From positions 1 to 64,000 of the forward strand of contig VDFB02321272.1 of NCBI GenBank assembly GCA_007258455.2: a stretch of 64,000 nucleotides of DNA. The letters run 5' to 3'. Made by a program: the position numbers and the translations under genes. Positions 26,473-38,710 of this stretch are shown here, piece after piece (the stretch's first letter is position 1; the number at the start of each line of letters is the position of its first letter). The stretch is from Sequoia sempervirens. Taxonomy: Eukaryota; Streptophyta; Pinopsida; Cupressales; Cupressaceae. The notes beneath the pieces are model-generated. The model saw only the letters and a list, made by a program, of their open reading frames with translations, did no database searches and was not told the DNA's origin.

Positions 26473-27045
26473 CTAATTTAATTTTCCCTGACTATTTAGG
26501 TACTGCAAGGCTTGATGATTAGTATATATAACAAATTTCTTTGGAAAAAAATAATATCTCCATTTCTTTAATGCTTGAACTATCACATAAAATTCCTGAT
26601 CATATACATAATACTTTCTCTTGGCATCATTTAACTTTTCACTGAAATAGGCAATGGGCTTACCTTCTTGGCTCAACACTGCTCCAATGGCACAACCACT
26701 GGCATCACAATCCACCTAAAACACCTTGTTGAAATCTGGGAGGGCTAGAACAAGTTGCTCTGTTACCTTCTGCTTCAATAGTTCAAAACTCTTTACCACT
26801 CCAGTGCTCCACTTGAATTCTTTTCTATCCCCTCTCATTGTTTCAGTCAGGGGTCCACAAATACTACTGAAGTTTCTAATGAACTTTCTATAAAAACTAG
26901 CCAAACCATGGAAAGATCTCACCTTGGTAGCAGTTCCTGAGGTAGGCCATTCCAGAATAACCTTCACCTTCTCTGGTCCATCTTGAGACCTTCTACTGAG
27001 ACAACAAATCCCAAGTACACTAACTCCCTCTTCACAAAACTGCAC
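26473..27045 (-). pseudogene. gypsy RT connection and RNase H
   Basis: 26716-27045 is the RT thumb and connection (SFHGLASFYRKFIRNFSSIC). A TAG at 26716-26718 separates it from the RNase H frame 26473-26715, which begins with [15 protein letters not shown] and includes YTNHQAL. The stop sits where glutamine or another polar residue is usual. This frame is shifted relative to the gag-RT frame upstream. Confidence 0.88.
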
Positions 27046-28376
27046 TTCTTCAGATTAATCAATAGTTTCTCTTCTCTTAACTTCTCAAAGGCTCTCCGAA
27101 TATGCATCAGATGCTCATCCAACGTCTTACTAAAAATCAAAATATCATCTAAATACACAATAACAAAACTTCCCAGAAATTCTTTTAGTACCTCGTTCAT
27201 GAGCTGCATGAATGTGCTTGGTGCATTGGTTAGCCCAAAAGGCATGACTAACCACTCGTACAGGCCCTCTTTGGTCATGAAGGCAATATTCCATTCATCT
27301 CCCTCTCGAATCCGGATCTAGTCATATCCACTCTTCAGATCAATCTTTGTGAAGTACTGAGCTCCACTCAAACAGTCCATCAGGTCATCCATCTTTGGCA
27401 AGGGAAATATGTACTTGATTGTTATCTTGTTTATGGCTCGGGAATCTGTACACATCCTCCATAACCCATCCTTCTTTGCTGCTAGTATTGCAGGTACTGC
27501 ACATGGACTCAAACTCTCCCGTATCAAACCCTTTCTCAACAACTCTTGAACTTGTCTGTTCAACTCCTCATTTTCTGCTGGAGTCATTCTATGGGCTGCC
27601 TTATTTGGAAAAATGGCTCCAGGAATCAAGTTAATTTGATGATTGATCTTCCTTATTGGTGGTAAACTCTTAGGTACATTATCAGAAACAATATCCTGAA
27701 ACTCATCCAATATCCCAGAAACTTCTTCTGGAACCTTCTCACTATCCTCCTTACTCACTCTAGGAATCAATGCATAACACACACGCTCATGCTTCATACC
27801 TTCTAAATTTTTTCTTCCATCTACATAACAAATTCTAGCACTACTGCATACCTTTTCTTTGGTCTCCTTCAGGGGTTTCAACTTGTGATGAACCCCATTC
27901 TTTGTCAAGGAATAAGTGTTTGCATGGCCATCATGTATAGCTCGCCTATCAAACTGCCACGACCTCCCCAACAACATGTGACATGCATCCATGAGGATGA
28001 TATCACAGAGTACCTCATCATGGTAGCTCCCGATCTTGAACTTTACTCGGCACTGCTCATTGACCAAAACTTTGTGGTCTTTCTGCAACTAGGCAATCCG
28101 ATACGGATGCGGGTGCCTTTCCCTCTTCAGCTTCAACTTTGTGACCATCTCTTCTGACACCAGATTATCGGTGCTCCCACTATCAATAATGACATTACAA
28201 AATTTTCCTTCACACTTGTACCTTGTGCGAAATAGATTTTTCCTCTGTTCTGGTTCCTTTTCCTCAATCACCAAGGCTCTCTTAATCACTAGGGATTCTC
28301 CCCTTTCAACATCATCTGAATGTTCAGATTGGGCCTCCTCATCTACATGCGCAACCCTTCCACGACCTTCTGGCAT
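26964..28376 (-). pseudogene. gypsy protease and reverse transcriptase
   Basis: Aspartic protease DSGST is at 28170-28184 and a flap/LLGRSW segment follows. RT reads [31 protein letters not shown] and YLDD at 27144-27155, so all catalytic aspartates are still encoded. In-frame TAG codons at 28089-28091 and 27318-27320 interrupt it, the second inside the conserved SGY(D/H)[10 protein letters not shown] motif where glutamine is normal. The protease frame is continuous with gag, consistent with a single gag-pol polyprotein. Confidence 0.92.
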
Positions 28377-28403
28377 TTTGTTTGCCCTTCCTTGGTGTTG
28401 TGG

Positions 28404-29441
28404 ACATTCATAGGTTCGATGCTCTTCTTCACCACACTGGAAACACGTTCCTTTGAAACCACCTCTTCCAGATCCTTGTCTATATCTTTCTTGTCCTCTA
28501 CCTCTTTGATCACCACTGTTTTGATCACGAGGGTGGTAGAAGTTGTCATTCCTTTAGCTTCGGCTGGTACCCACATCTTCACTTTTCTTTTCATCATCAT
28601 TTCGGCTTCTTAAAGGTCTTCCATTGCCCCTTCCACTTTGACCTCCTTGTCCTTTTTGCTTGCCATCAAATCTTTTGTTCAGCTTCTCTTCCACCTTTAG
28701 AGCAAACTGATACACATCCTCAATGGTGGTCATTTTGACTAGGCTTAGCTCCTCCTGAATACTCGGTCGTAACCCATTAAGGTATCGGGCTACCTTCTCC
28801 TTATTGGCCTCTGTGTGGCCCGTTCTGATGATTATCTTGTGAAATTCTTTAGTATATTCTTTCACAGATCTACTTCCTTGCTTCAACCCGTGCAATTTCT
28901 TCAACAGATCTAACTCGTAGTCCACTGGTATGAACTGCTTCTTCAGTTTCTCTACCATGCGATCCCATCTGGTGATATTTCTTTTTCCTCTTCGATTTGT
29001 TTCCAACTAGGCCTCTTTCCACCAAATATTGGCATGGCCCTTTAGCTTCATTTTCGCAAACTTAACCCGATCTGGGTCCTCTATTTCCTCATACTCAAAA
29101 TATTCTTCTAGCTCATTGATCCAGTCGATCAACTCTTCTGGGTTTAGACTTCCGGAATAACTAGGGACTTCTGCTTTGGGTCTTTTCCCAATATTTGAAA
29201 TGGCCTTTATTAGTTGCATTTGGTCTTGATCAATTGCTTCTTCTTCCTCTTCTGCATTTGAACCTTCTTCCTTTCCTTCATCCTCACTTTCCTCCCTCAG
29301 GTTTAACCCTCTTCTCAACTGCGCTTGTAACGCATCAATCTATCTCTGGAGGGCTGCCAGTGCATCTCTTCCACCTGCATTTCTGCCACCTCGACCACCT
29401 CTGGCACCACTACGCCTACCAAGCATCACTCTTGGAGACAT
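28404..29441 (-). pseudogene. gypsy gag with zinc knuckle
   Basis: The start is the ATG at 29439-29441, about 90 bp inside the primer site, opening a glycine/arginine-rich N-terminus. The retrotransposon gag core is seen as EELIDWINELEEYFEYEEI and then KEYTKEFHKIIIRTGHTEAN. The CCHC zinc knuckle (CFQCGEEEHRTYEC) lies at 28404-28445. Stops at 29340 (TAG), 29007 (TAG) and 28554 (TAA) fall in one otherwise continuous frame. It would form the particle and package RNA if intact. Confidence 0.9.
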
Positions 29442-29527
29442 CTTTTTCTTGACCTCAACCCACAACCACGGTCCTGGTGCGAATTGCCTCACGATCGGCG
29501 ATTTGTCCACACACTCAAGAAAACTTT

Positions 29528-29539
29528 GCTCTGATACCA
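29528..29539 (-). promoter_or_regulatory. primer-binding site of the gypsy element
   Basis: On the minus strand this reads TGGTATCAGAGC, complementary to initiator tRNA-Met. It lies two bases inside the 5' LTR and fixes the orientation. Confidence 0.93.
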
Positions 29540-29541
29540 CT

Positions 29542-30251
29542 TGATGAGGGCGCAATCTAAGACTTAGAAAAATAACCCACAAACAAGAGAATAATTTTAT
29601 TATTCAGAAAATGGAACTTCTTACATGCAGAGGATCTCAAATCCCCAAGTTCTACAACACTTGCAAGTTACAGAAAGCTACAGAATCATCCTTTCCCAAT
29701 ATGCGAGCTTGTCCCCAAAAAGTTACCCAAAAATTAGAAACCCGCCCATAAATAGAGCTTCTCTTTAGTTTGGAGCCAAAACAACATTCAAATTTTAGTT
29801 TAGGCGGTTTGGCGCCAAAAATTTACAACATGAAGTTCAAATTTCAAAAGAGCATCTGCAATTGTATCTTCTAGAAAGTGCGCCAAATTCCCGGGGCCAT
29901 AACTTTTGATCCGGGACTCCGATTCGCGAACCGTTTGAACCGTTGGAAAGGTCACGAAGTCAACAACGCGCTCAAAATTAGCTATGCCAATTTCAGCAAG
30001 TTTTGGGGCCTATCTGGGAACTCTAAGTGCCTCAAATCTAACTCAGAAGATTTTTAGGTGCAAATCTAGGAAACTAAAACTGCAATATTTTTCCACCCAA
30101 GAATAAAAACTAAAAACCATAAATTGGGAATTCTATTATGATTAAAAGGGTATCCAAAAATATAAAAACATCTAAAAACTGAGAAACTTGAAATTTAACT
30201 ATTTTTGGGTGATGCAAGATTGCCCTTACACCACTGGATGCTCCTGCATCA
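29542..30251 (-). repeat. 5' LTR of the gypsy chromovirus
   Basis: This 710-bp LTR is paired with 24191-24899. It is followed on the outside by the duplicated CACAT. Confidence 0.92.
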
Positions 30252-33161
30252 CACATACGACACATGAAGATTCACCGTTGGTATACAAATGCTATAAATC
30301 TATCGATAAAGAGAACGTCTAGATTGAGCATAAATTTGAGTGTATATTCACAAGTGGAAAAGAAACACTTGCACCACAGAACCTAATAGATTCATTAGGT
30401 AGCCGCTATGATGGAAAGATATTATATATTTAAGCATCACTGAAAGGGAGAGAGCAAGGGCTCGACTGTCTAACAAAAAAAATGAACTCTACCATTGCTC
30501 TCTGTTTACAAGAGTTTAACATATAATGTCATGCCAATCAATTCTTAAACTAAGAGTCTAAGCCAGAGAGAAAAGAGGCAATGACAATCTAATAGTAATT
30601 TTAATTTAATACCAGCACTCATCTGGCAGTTCGCACCTATTCTTGATTTATTCCCTTCTACATGTGTTATCTACTCCATACTACACTTGGCATGACAAAT
30701 ATAGTCATTGTATGGCTCAATCTACCTGATGGGATACAACGACAGAGGAAGTCTGGGTTGACAACAGTTAAGTATATTTTGTTTAGTCTCCATCTGCAGA
30801 ATACACATTTCAGGGACAAATTCTAATAAGGATCTACTTCATGGAATTTGATCAATTATTCTCAACAAGACAATGAAGTAAAGGATACGCAATAACTCTA
30901 AAGATTGGAGTGGAGATCTTTTTGATCTCAAGCTATTGCTCATTGAAATCATTGACAAAAAAAAAACCTGGGTAAAGTGAATGTTGCATAAAGAGATGTC
31001 AATGGTAAGGTCTAGTACGGGTTCAAGGTAATAGGATGTCACAAAACTTGCACAGTCTACCATGACCATCGGTAGTGTGTAAGATAGTTGGTAAATAATT
31101 TTTTTTATATATATATCCAGTTGCATGTCAAAAGATAATATGAAACAACCCAATTTTCAGCGCTTAAAAGAAAAACACAGTCTTCTATCTGGTCGATATA
31201 ACAGAGTTACAGGGAATTTATTGGAAGACATAGAATCAAAATCTACTTTTAAAAGGGAAAACAACATTAATTATGCGTTGTTAACTATATTGCAAACATT
31301 CTACAACCACGATTGACTAGTCACTCTAACAGAGCATAAGATTTTTGAGATTGTTTCGAATATAAAGAAAATAAGATAGAAGTACGCTATTGACAAGAAT
31401 ACTCTCCACCAAAGGCCGATATACAGATATTGTATCAGGAGCAGAGTAACGGCTTAATTGGAACAAGAAGTTAGCACAGGGTTCAAAGACAAGAATTCCA
31501 GAGTACCAGGGAGAACAGATATTGTATGACACCAACAATGGGTTTCATTACGTTTCGAAATTAGAATGCAAAATATAATCATAGGCTTTAGAACCGCGAG
31601 AAATACAGTTTGGATTAAACGGAAGACATATATGTACTTCTAGAATAACCATTAAAGAAAGATATCTTTTGTGATTCTATCCATTGTGTGATAATTGAAT
31701 ATTATTTCCATGTATTTGTATATAAAAGAAAATAAAACTTTAAAATGACATGGAACCTGGATTTCTTTTGAAGTTTGAGAAGGCTTTGCTACAGAACTTT
31801 CACTTCTCATCACAGCCAGCGAAAAATGGTGCTTCCTCCTTCCTGTCAATTTCTAGCTCCAACACTTCTCAGATCCAAAGCCAGACAGAACCAAACTCTT
31901 TCTCATGAAAAACCCCAAAAACATAAAACAAAATTTCCAGATTGTTTCTCGTAAACACAGAGGAAACTTACAGCCAAAAACCCAAAGTTTTTTTACGGCA
32001 ATGAAAATAATGATTTGTTTATCTTTCGGAAGAAAATTAAAGGCAACTGCCCCTCTGGAGTTATCTCCACTACTCTTAATTTGTTACTCCCGTAACAAAT
32101 TTGATTCTCCACTCAATTCGCACTCTCCAACCCCTTTCAACTTTTTTTTTATTAGCCTTTTTTTTTTTTAACTTGCACACAATGCATTATTTTTATTTTT
32201 ATTTTATTATATTAGATTTCTTTTATAAATTATTTATACAAGTCTATTAATGAATATATATATATACATATTAATGTGTGTAAGCACACGTTAGTATATA
32301 CATATATATATCATTTAAATATTCTTTTAAGAATTAATTCTAAACTCAATAAAATTTAATTCCATAACAGGTGAAGTTTACCCTTTTAATATCATTAGTC
32401 AAACTTGCCACAAGGACATTATAATAAAATGAAGTGATCAAACCAAGCTCAAGGTACAGGCTTGACTCCAAGAACAAACAACAAAGACAATCATAAACAT
32501 GATAGATAAACTACGACCATGAAAGACGAAACAATGCTAACAAAACTCATAAATGGAATGAGACATCGGAAACTCGTCCTCGGTGAGGACGATGGCTCGA
32601 AGTCGGGGACCCAATGCAATCTCTGAACAACAGCTCCATTGGGTTATGGCACACTCAGACCTGATGAATAGGTGGAGTTGATGCCCGTACCTACAGCCTA
32701 CAACAGAACAAGGTGTCACACATGTGCATATAAAATAATCAATCACACCATGATGGGGGATTCGTAGAGTCACAGGGAACTCGCAATCAAGTGATGCAAC
32801 TCTGTCCCCCATCACCGACACATAACATATACATTATCACATGAATGCATACATCATAAATAACATCATATCACCATATTCTATAAAACAATTAACTAGT
32901 TAGAAAAACATTGCATAAACAAACAACATTAAATATCACATTTCCATTAACATTGTTAAACCAACCATCAAAGCATCATCAACATCGCTAAGCTAAGCAC
33001 CATAATATCATCAAACAGTCTCTACCACAACACATCAAAATATCATCATGTCCAAACAATATCCACAAAATCATTTAATGTCTAACAACAAAGCAACATC
33101 AGATAGTCTAGAGAAAATCCAAAAATGTTGTCTAAGCATGAGCAACCTGAGGGGCATCACA
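30252..33161. other. right part of the outer insertion, no recognised gene
   Basis: This is the portion of the 21950-33161 insertion that lies right of the gypsy element. Frames are short. A hairpin-capable site TCGTCCTCGGTGAGGACGA is at 32574-32592. A minus-strand frame near 31780-31849 with a possible CAG/GT splice edge drew attention, but I could not extend it into a gene. Confidence 0.5.
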
Positions 33162-35650
33162 ATATGTATGTGTGAGTGTATATATATTTATGTTTATGTA
33201 TGTACATATATGTCTATGCATATATATGTGTATATATATGTATGTATATATAAACATGTACATATGTCTATCCAAATACACATCCATACTATATACATAT
33301 ATGGATGCATTTATATACATACATACATGCATACATTCATACATAGATACACATTCAAAACCTTGTCTTTAAGCACATGACTTTGAATACTAAGCTAAAA
33401 TTATTAATTTAAAAGACCAAAAAAACAATTGCAAATTTTTGTTTAGCTATTCTGTATTTATCTATATATCATGTATAGATGCATATATATACATATGTAC
33501 TATGGATAATATAGATAGATATATATAGTGCATATAGATACATATATCTATTATCTATAAATGCACTAAAAATGTATATGTATGTATATATATGTGTGTA
33601 TGCATTTATATATATGTATATGCATATGCATATATATGTTTCTATATATATATATACTTCTTTCTATATATGTATGCCATTACATGCATACATACACATA
33701 CAAAACTATAAATACATGTGCACCTAATCAACATCCTACATTAAAAAAGACAAATTGAAAATGATCAATCATGCTCTACAATTACAATTCTATAAATTTT
33801 CATTACATTTAAATATCACTAGTCAATCTCACAAGTTTTAAGATGCTTCCACGTGTTAGGTAATTTTTTGCAAAGCACAAAATTAACCCTGCATAAAAGA
33901 TTCAATTTATAGAGAATTAAATGATAGCTATGAGATTGAAACATTTTTCCAAATTGAAGGTGTATATTTACTCAATAGACTGCATATAGTATGAGATTTG
34001 AGCTTGAAACAAGTCTCATGCCTACAAACCACTATTGAGTTATTGGAAAACAAGTTTCAACTATCATTTAATGGTACATTAGTTGTCATTTAATAGTAAA
34101 AACCTCCAAAATATCAAGTAAAACCCTCCAAAATCTCACTTATCGCATAAAGCCCAGATAAATATTGATTTGACAATTGGACGAGAACATTCTATTTTCA
34201 TTTGCAATGTATTTTGGTCAATTTGATGGAAAATTTATTTTTTCATTTGCATTTCTTTATGTTTTAAATATGTATGCAAATATTTTATAATCAAATAATA
34301 CTTAATTTCTTTAAGGAAAAAAAATAGATTTGTCTAAGTTTATTTAATTCTATTATCTACCATTTGTTACTAATTGTTTAATCCAACCACATGCAACTAG
34401 AATGTGCAGCGCATCCATGCAAAAACACACACTCTCTAACATATTAACATACATATAGTTTTCTATTGGCTTATGTTATGGACAAAGTGATAATGAGCAT
34501 AGCATTCAAATTTTGAATCAAATATTGACAATATTTTCTTTTTCCATTGATATGCTTGACTACCCCTCATTCCATTTCTCTATTGTAACCTATTTTCTCT
34601 TGTCTACTTGTATGTACATATGTAAGTGTGAAAAAACCACATAACTTTAATTGAACTAAAATTATTAATTTAAAAAATAAAAAAAATAAAAAATAACAAT
34701 AACAAGGAAAAACTTGGCTATTCTTTATATATCTATATATAAAGAATATATACATCTATATACAACTATACTATGGATAATATAGATAGATATAAAGTGC
34801 ATATAGATACACACATCGACAATCTATAAAAGCATTGTAGATGTCTATATATGTATATATATGTGTGTACACATTTATATATATCTATATGTATATGCAT
34901 GCATATGATTCTATATATATACTTCTTTATATATATGTATGCTATTACATACATACATACACATACAAAACCATAAATACAAGTGCTTGTGATCAACATC
35001 ATACATTAAAAAGTGATACCTCTTACACATCTTTACACATCTTAGATTGTGTCATAGCAATCAAAATGATCACAATGTTTGAAGACCGTGAATTGTTTGT
35101 CATCTACATGCTTAAATATGAGTAATTAAGACATGAAACTCTACAAAATGAAAGACAAATAGCCTAACTCTACACAAACAAAATTTATATCTGTTTATTT
35201 GGTTATGTTATGAACAAAACTGTCATAATGAGCACCTCATTCTTGCCACCATACTACATTAAATTATGTAATATTTTCTACTACCACTAAAATGACAAAT
35301 TATCTACCATGTAGTTTATCTATTTTAACCTGTTTGTTTGAAATCCACCAATGTCTTCTCTTTATAACATGCAAAGGTCTATCTATGTATCTATCTATGT
35401 ATATATCAATGTATCTGTGGATGTATATATATGTTTGTATATGTATGTACGCACATATGTATTTACATACATATCCATGTATATATGTGCATATATATAT
35501 AAATGTCTCAAGAATATATAAACATCTACCTATGTATGTAACTATGTATGTCTAGATGTATATATGTGTGTATATATGTGTAAACATATAAATTTTTACA
35601 GGTATGTATGCCATTACACATACATACGATACACATATAACTATGCATAT
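33162..35650. repeat. tandem copies of a 1.26-kb microsatellite-bearing block
   Basis: TATGGATAATATAGATAGAT is at 33501 and 34772, and CTAAAATTATTAATTT at 33395 and 34656, so the unit is about 1.26-1.27 kb. Each unit has TA/TATG tracts, then sequence with TTATGTTATGGACAAAGT and TTGACAATATTTTCTTTT. A partial third copy continues to about 35650. Apparent reading frames rich in Tyr, Ile, Met and His are translations of the microsatellites. Confidence 0.75.
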
Positions 35651-36855
35651 ATACAAAAAACCATAGAAAAATATACATATTCTACCAGTTCACTGATCAT
35701 TATAAATTTCACACCATGATTTGTCATTGACAACTTTGTTTTCCAACCTCTAGGGGATAGGACCTAGACTTGGCAAGTCCATTATGTATAACTTTCATTT
35801 TAGGTCCACATCACTAAGTATCATGCCACGTCAGCATCATTATTTTCAACATGTCCAAAAAGGCCCAAAAAAATGTGTGACCAATACTTCTGGATTCACA
35901 TCATGGATAGTTCAACATTGATGTGGTATCACATGATTGGTTGCTTTTTACATCAAAGAAATACATTTTTTTGAATTATGGATACTCAAGTCACAACTAT
36001 CAGACATGATATAAACAATTACTATCGCAACTATTGAAACATGCTCAACTAATGCATTCTCTCCCCTTTTGCAAATATCAAAACCCAACCTTCTTCTCCT
36101 TGAAAGGGACTCGAGCTCCTTAAGAACTTTTGTTTAATTAGTTTTTCTATACTCTCTTTTTGAAACTCAGAATGACACCCGATATTACACCTAGAATTGG
36201 CACTCCTTTTGGGGCCCATTTTGACGCCCAAGTCTTTCCTTACAAGACCCAACGCCCAGTACCTCTTTTGAAACCTGCAACCAATCTTGCCCATTTCTTG
36301 GCTCCTTGGGAACCCTGTTCCATGCTGATCCAAGCTCCAAGGTAAGCCCCACTTTTTGGGACTACCCAGCCCTAAAAGAGCAACTCGCCCCAATACTGGG
36401 ACAAGCTGTCCTGGTCTCGGGGTCCTAGACCCGGCGGACCTTCCAACCAACTGGACCCCTTACATCATAAAAAAGTTTTTAAAAACTTGTTGCTCAAAGA
36501 GAATTATATATTTATGTAGAACCATCACTAAATTTAATGAAAAGATTCATATCTTAAGATATAAGTAACTTAAACTTGTTCATATTTTAAACATTGCAAC
36601 GAAATTCGAAAACAGCCAATTCCGATTCCTTGAAAATGCTAGGTTTAATCTCCAGTTAAGGATAGCTTGGCCGCTATACTTCCATGATAGGAAGTAAAAT
36701 TACAACTTACTTCAGTGTGGTATCATTCACTGTACAAATGAACGTCAATGTGATAGAAATCGGACGCGAGGAACATCTCAAATAACTATAACTATAACTA
36801 TACTAAATAACTCAGTATAAACCAGTTGCTCTACCTGCAGGATTTGGACTTGCCA
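35651..36855. other. intergenic DNA downstream of the bHLH gene
   Basis: No recognised domain. A GC-richer patch at 36160-36450 gives a 133-residue minus-strand frame rich in Gly, Arg and Pro, without homology I can name. 35740-35960 has short motifs (CCACGTCAGCATCA) like those in plant LTRs, but no element ends were found. Confidence 0.4.
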
Positions 36856-38550
36856 TTACACCTGTCCATCACAACTGTGGATAACACGTCTCATCACCTC
36901 ACCGAAATATTGCCACTTGCGGGTATCCCATTGCCCTTCCTTCTCATAATTACCAACAAACAATTTAAATTAGCATTTCATCAGATTACTGAAACAAGTG
37001 TAATTGAATAACTAAAAGACAAAACTGACGAGATGGATTAAAACATACACCTTTGGTTGGACGACAATATTAGTAAGAAATGGAGATGCCTCTGTATGTG
37101 AGTGAATTGAAACGAGATGTAATTGTGCTGCTCTCAACTGCTCGAGTATCCTCGTTAACAGAGCTGCTGGGCATGGAAGCACATCTCTCTCTACACTTAT
37201 TCTCAAGTTCACTTGGCAGAGGATATCCTTACGTTCCTCCAAAACAACTCCATCGCCGTTGTAAAGGACTATGTTCTTTGAATTAAATGGCTGCTGATGG
37301 GCATCGAACCCACTACTTCCTTCCAAAGTCTTTGTCTGTTGTTCTAGCTGAGTAACACGGAGCTTTAGGTCCCTCAAATAGCTTGCAGTATTTGCCAGTA
37401 TTGAATACTTGTCTGTCTGTACAGACAAGATTAGAGAGTCCAATTTTCAATAAGAAGGCATAATCCAGTATATTACAAGAGTACAAGTCATAAAGCAATG
37501 GTATATTTCTAATTAAAAAATAAACTGTTGGCAAATGGTGGCGAGTTAGGTGGACTTGAACATGTAGGAAATTCCATGGTTAAGTGTATTTGAATTGAAA
37601 TAGTATTGAGATAGGTGATCTTTTTGAAATCCTGATGTTTCATCTTTGTGAGCATCTCCTAAATGTAATGATTGCTACGTGACCATTCATTCTCATGAGA
37701 AATAATTTATATGAACTTCTACTCATGAAATATGGGTTCCAAAAGCTTGCACTTTAGTTATGGATGTTTGTTTATGGGTTCCTTATTGACTACCACATGC
37801 CTTCAACTTAAACTCTTCTGAAGAAAAATGATAAATAATGCAATGGCTACTGATTGAAATCATGTTAGAGGTTGACATGAAAGCCAAGTTAGTTAAATCC
37901 AAAGAAATAAAGAGTTTATTTCTCTGCAGGATTTCTAGATGTGAAAAACCAAGAGATTAAAGAAGAGAAAAAAAAAGAGATTAAAGAAGATAAAAAAAAA
38001 GATATTCTCAGTTATAGAGAAGAAAATGAAATTTTGGCATTACCTTAGAATTTCCAGCTGGTACAAGAGAGTAAAGATTTAAGAAAAGTTGTTTCAGTTT
38101 CCCTCTTCTGTTCCGCGCTGCTATCATATGCTGAAAGCGTGACGTACCGTGACAATCAATCTTTGATTTCTCATGTTGATTATCATTGACAGCATGGGCA
38201 CGAGCAGCCCTTAAACTTGACATTAGAAAATAATTTGTTTTGTTCTCCTCGATTTGGCTCAAATACCTAAAGCATCTCTTATGCAAGCTATGACCGGGAG
38301 TGAAAATTTTAAGGGCAGCCTTTGGATCAGCTTTTATATATCCTTTGAAGGCACTGTGTGTGGACGAAGTACGGGGAGGAGGTGGGGAGATAATTAGTGA
38401 GGAGGAATTACGAGATAGCTGGTTATCTAATTGACAAAAATACTGCATACTGTATTCTTCAGAGGAAGTGGAGTAGCAATGGGTTTCGGTACTTGTGTAA
38501 GGAGAAAAGGAAGGAAGCTCAAAAATCTCATCAAAAATCTCATCGCCCAT
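36856..38550 (-). CDS. bHLH transcription factor (bHLH041-like), possibly a pseudogene
   Basis: Model: exon 1 38044-38550 (169 codons), exon 2 37051-37416 (122 codons, phase 0), exon 3 ending at TAA 36856-36858. Exon 1 ends in a basic region plus helix 1 (SRFQHMIAARNRRGKLKQLF, then LVPAGNSK) at a GTAATG donor. Exon 2 starts after GTACAG with TDKYSILANTASYLRDLK (helix 2), a leucine-type extension and an ACT-like region ending HLVSIHSHTE. Exon 3 encodes the expected tail (GQWDTRKWQYFGEVMRRVI). The start is the first in-frame ATG. Oddities: the E of the HxxxERxRR motif is alanine; the 36988 acceptor puts exon 3 out of phase; the 37011 acceptor is in phase but leaves a 39-nt intron; and TAA at 36970-36972 lies in the tail frame. 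If transcribed, it would be nuclear and dimerise, with weak or altered E-box binding. Confidence 0.75.
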
Positions 38551-38701
38551 CACAGTCGCTTGATGACCCAAGTCGTGATAACAAGCATTTGGAAGCCTGG
38601 TATAAATATTAGTGCTTATACTGAACCCATTCTAGATTGCCATGATTCCAGCTTTAATCGAGATCTCAAAGTAATTGGATTCTATCTGTCGTCTACGGGC
38701 T

Positions 38702-38710
38702 GTATATATA
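38702..38710 (-). promoter_or_regulatory. candidate TATA box of the bHLH gene
   Basis: On the minus strand the context reads CTATATATACAGC, about 155 bp upstream of the chosen ATG. That would give a 5' leader of roughly 120 nt. It is judged by position and sequence only. Confidence 0.4.

Larger units (their letters stand above)
24191..30251 (-). mobile_element. Ty3/gypsy chromovirus, complete structure, decayed
   Basis: LTRs at 24191-24899 and 29542-30251 run TGATG...CATCA, and CACAT is duplicated at 24186-24190 and 30252-30256. The primer site is next to the right LTR, so the element reads on the minus strand. The order gag, zinc knuckle, protease, RT, RNase H, integrase, chromodomain identifies a chromovirus. 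By hand count the LTRs differ at about 50 of 709 positions (about 7%), so it is older than the copia element at 6000. Gag, protease and RT to about 27000 lie in a single frame broken only by stops. Two later frame changes (near 27000 and between 25243 and 25660) complete the inactivation. Confidence 0.95.
21950..33161. mobile_element. old TG...CA insertion with 5-bp target duplication, later split by a gypsy element
   Basis: The left end TGTAACGCCCG and the right end GGGGCATCACA are imperfect inverted copies, as in gypsy LTRs. ATATG flanks both sides (21945-21949 and 33162-33166). A related uninterrupted site survives at 34607-34630, reading TGTACTATG-like sequence without the insert (GTACATATGTAAGTGTG). 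Removing the nested gypsy (24191-30251 plus one duplicated 5-mer) leaves about 5.15 kb with no retroviral coding sequence. I could not find a second LTR inside. It may be one very long solo LTR or a large non-coding retrotransposon derivative. Confidence 0.65.

Noticed and set aside
31652..31849. Possible first exon on the minus strand with a CAG/GT edge
   Set aside because: No second exon or recognisable domain could be found downstream, and it lies inside an old inserted element.
33048..33380. 110-residue frame rich in Tyr, Ile, Met and His
   Set aside because: It translates a TATG/TA microsatellite. The composition is that of the repeat, not of a protein.
36049..36450. 133-residue minus-strand frame near the bHLH gene
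   Set aside because: No start context, no motif, and it is not joined to anything. The GC-richer patch may be an eroded repeat.
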